A stretch of 64,000 nt of DNA from Acholoe squamosa. Lineage: Eukaryota > Annelida > Polychaeta > Phyllodocida > Polynoidae. This document shows, one piece after another, positions 62,948-64,000 of the stretch. Under the pieces are notes generated by a model. It ran no database searches, was not told where the DNA came from, and worked only from the letters and a program-made list of their open reading frames with translations. Location: positions 6,924,356 through 6,988,355 of the forward strand of contig OX439036.1 of the NCBI GenBank assembly GCA_949317995.1, given 5' to 3'. How positions within the stretch are numbered: position 1 is the stretch's first letter; each line of letters begins with the position of its first letter. Made by a program: the position numbers and the translations under genes.

Positions 62948-64000
62948 GTGGTTCTCATGGGAATCACCAGGGGGCTACACATGTATAGGGGTAAGTGCTG
63001 CCATCTAGAGCTTCAAAGTGGTACCTTTAGCTCACAGAACAAGGAGGTACCTTTAGGCACAATTAAGATTTTAGGACTAAATATGTGCGGATTGAACTCT
63101 AAACAAAAACAGGGTATTCTAGAGGATTATATAGCTGGATTTGATATTGTGTGTATATCCGAAACAAAACTAGACGGTATTGATGAGGACATAATCTTTT
63201 GTTATATGAAAGTCAGGTGGCATTGCCACATTAGTCAGTGATAACCTGGTGGCTAAGGTAGAATTACTAGTAGTAAGTGTAAATGAGGCCGTCCAGTGGC
63301 TGAGATTCAAACTAGAAGTATTAGGATATGATCTCATTATAGGTGCAATCTATATACCACCAGACAATTCACCATACTGGACAGGCCACGAATTTGAGCA
63401 GGTTATGTCAGACTTGGTACATATACAAAGCAAGTACAACAGTTCAAACATCTGTCTAGTAGGAGACTTTAATGCACAGACAGGTAACCTGCCTGATTTC
63501 ATAGAATGTGACGCATATGTAAAGGAAGTTGGAGGGTTACATGACTATGATATTGACACATTTTATGACTCAGACTTTTACCAATACTCTTATATGGTTG
63601 TGAGATTTGGGGCTTCCCAAACATTAAGGATATAGAACGAGTTCAAAATTATATATTGAAATTGAACTCAGGTACAGATGGCTGTATAGTACAGGGTGAG
63701 CTTGGTCGACCAAAGCTAGAACGCATTATAAAGCAGAGAATGTTAAACTTCTGGACAAAATTGGTGACTGATAATCAAAACAAAATAATGTATAACATTT
63801 ATCAGGTGCTCTTAACGGAGGAAAGTAAGGGAACCCATACATCGCTTTGGCTTACCTGCATCAGAAACACTTTACATAGCAGTGGATAGGGGTATGTATT
63901 TAACAAAGACCCTGACTATATTAGCCGCCTTAGTAAAAAAACTACCTATAGAAGAAGGATATTAGATATTGATGAGCAGGAATGGTGATGCAGAGTCAAT
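62948..64000 (+). pseudogene. Non-LTR retrotransposon with central deletion, runs off the window
   Basis: Endonuclease start: KILGLNMCGLNSKQKQGILE, FDIVCISETKLD (the SETK box), then after a frame change IIGAIYIPPDNSPYW and LVGDFNAQTG (the GDFN box). Near 63585 the frame jumps straight to the C-terminal part of ORF2, read in a third frame: LLYGCEIWGFPNIKDIERVQ, then QGELGRPKLERIIKQRMLNF. The whole RT domain (about 500 codons) is therefore deleted. This copy differs from the element at 27510, which has RT but no endonuclease. Confidence 0.8.

Overview
This is eukaryotic nuclear DNA from an invertebrate animal. The genes are split by GT-AG introns, and the window is rich in non-LTR, LTR and tyrosine-recombinase retroelements, small inverted-repeat transposons and minisatellites. 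A marine invertebrate is my best guess. The phylum is not resolved by what I can read.

Layout. 1-1450: dispersed repeats plus the probable last exon (413-570) of a membrane protein whose other exons lie off the left edge. 1450-11000: mostly gene-free, with a decayed reverse transcriptase (RT) fragment at 4260-4560 on the minus strand, microsatellites and several small repeat families. 11100-20600: a broken non-LTR retrotransposon into which a Ty3/gypsy-like LTR element (13750-20370) has jumped. Its two LTRs differ at one of 707 bases although its pol region is ruined. 20660-37430: a plus-strand RBR ubiquitin ligase gene of the RNF216/TRIAD3 type. Eight constant exons join in frame across every junction and lead to three alternative last exons. 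Its introns hold an RT remnant, two minisatellites, a long hairpin and a second non-LTR element with a long RT frame. The third last exon is glutamine-rich and runs into about 2 kb of CAG-rich repeat.

37430-43640: repeats, including a tRNA-Thr-like SINE head, a 1.2 kb transposon with TA target duplication, and a 1.8 kb minisatellite that contains the transposon's insertion site. 43951-49393: a broken class C G-protein-coupled receptor (metabotropic glutamate type) that keeps an intron, followed by a tandem duplication. One copy of the duplication carries an 899 bp transposon and the other preserves the empty site. 50059-50540: a foldback element with TA duplication. 52235-57578: a minus-strand Ngaro-like element with split direct repeats and gag, RT/RNase H and tyrosine recombinase regions. 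59249-61479: a foldback repeat and a BTB-BACK-Kelch gene with one frameshift. 62940-64000: a third non-LTR element with its centre deleted.

The most interesting points are: (1) three alternative last exons of the RBR ligase, each supplying the cysteine that probably completes the catalytic RING2 zinc site; (2) gag and pol of the Ngaro-like element linked by a possible -1 slip site and then an in-frame TGA; (3) a recently moved LTR element with dead pol; and (4) two transposon insertions whose empty sites can be read in the same window.
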